Assembly: GCA_021826655.1 (NCBI GenBank)
Contig: JAKAZC010000164.1
Coordinates: forward strand, 1-6,424
DNA: 6,424 nt
Direction: 5' to 3'
Origin: Actinomycetes bacterium
GTDB lineage: Bacteria > Actinomycetota > Acidimicrobiia > Acidimicrobiales > RAAP-2
How positions within the stretch are numbered: position 1 is the first letter of the stretch; each line of letters begins with the position of its first letter. Below, one piece after another: positions 6,366 through 6,424 of this stretch. The notes under the pieces are model-generated. The model saw only the letters and a list, made by a program, of their open reading frames with translations, did no database searches and was not told the DNA's origin. A program made the translations under genes and the position numbers.

Positions 6366-6383
6366 TGTACCCCCCTGGGTACG
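6366..6383. promoter_or_regulatory. CsoR-family-like operator (inverted repeat)
   Basis: GTACCC-CCCT-GGGTAC (6367-6382) is a perfect 6-bp inverted repeat around a 4-base centre. It keeps the TACCC-N4-GGGTA pattern with a C/G tract that is known for operators of the CsoR/RcnR/CstR repressor family. As recalled, the B. subtilis copZA site has TACCC-TACG-GGGGTA. A weak + strand promoter (TTGTGC at 6356, TACGAG at 6380) would place it between -35 and -10. No repressor gene is in the window; this is a motif match by eye only. Confidence 0.35.
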
Positions 6384-6394
6384 AGATCCTGGTC

Positions 6395-6409
6395 GTGCCC
6401 GCCGGGCAC
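6395..6409. repeat. Short inverted repeat beside the operator-like site
   Basis: GTGCCC (6395-6400) and GGGCAC (6404-6409) form a perfect 6-bp stem with a 3-base loop, 12 bases right of the operator-like repeat. In DNA this GC-rich such hairpins arise often by chance. It could also be a second protein-binding half-site pair or a leader hairpin. Confidence 0.25.
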
Positions 6410-6424
6410 CGGGTAACAGGTCGT

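Larger units (their letters stand above)
6255..6424. other. Upstream region of the MshC-like gene, right edge
   Basis: No gene is convincing here. On the + strand a 24-codon frame starts with GTG at 6342 and ends at 6416. A different frame, open to the right edge from TTG at 6356, reads LCLLYPPGYEILVVPAGH; it has AGGAG at 6338-6342 but 13 bases away, so a gene starting here is only a weak possibility. On the - strand the frame entering from the edge ends at 6224, inside the MshC-like gene, with Arg/Pro-rich composition. The stretch holds two adjacent 6-bp inverted repeats (6367-6382 and 6395-6409), so it is probably a promoter/leader region. Confidence 0.5.

Noticed and set aside
6342..6416. 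24-codon + strand ORF with CxxC (CASC) starting GTG at 6342
   Set aside because: The upstream AGGAG overlaps the start codon, leaving no spacing, and a single CxxC in so short a frame is not evidence of a gene.
6224..6424. - strand frame from the right edge ending at 6224, as the tail of an upstream gene
   Set aside because: It overlaps the MshC-like start by about 30 bases and has Arg/Pro/Gly-rich composition without recognisable motifs.

Overview
The window is GC-rich (about 70% by eye) with dense, gapless coding in the style of a high-GC actinobacterium. The presence of an MshC-type ligase (mycothiol biosynthesis, an actinobacterial pathway) supports Actinobacteria. The sequences look divergent from the mycobacterial and streptomycete versions I can recall, so a deep-branching class such as Acidimicrobiia is possible; that is inference only.

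Layout. Five protein genes form two convergent groups. On the + strand: (1) the 3' part of a soluble protein with a PRC-barrel-like segment, an MgtE N-terminal domain and a CBS pair (2-1078, cut by the left edge). After a 327-base gap with GC-rich hairpins comes (2) an SLC11/NRAMP-fold metal transporter (1406-3037) whose metal-site motifs are not those of classical Mn/Fe NRAMPs. On the - strand, read right to left: (3) an MshC/CysS-like cysteine ligase (6254-5040), (4) an ABC-2 type ATPase (4971-3910) and (5) its permease (3917-3096), which overlaps the ATPase gene by 8 bases. The two groups meet at 3038-3095, which holds a compact hairpin placed to terminate both. The last 170 bases (6255-6424) have no convincing gene but contain an inverted repeat that resembles a CsoR-family operator.

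How the genes may work together. Genes 1 and 2 look like a magnesium (or related divalent metal) module. The cytosolic sensor half of an MgtE channel has no pore of its own and sits next to an NRAMP-fold transporter whose metal-binding Met, Asn and TM6 His are all replaced, the kind of change expected of the NRAMP-related magnesium transporters (NRMT). Genes 4 and 5 are a two-gene ABC-2 transporter of unknown substrate. Gene 3 would join cysteine to GlcN-inositol for mycothiol, though some of its residues are more CysS-like. It lies 68 bases upstream of the ABC pair on the same strand and may or may not be co-transcribed with it.
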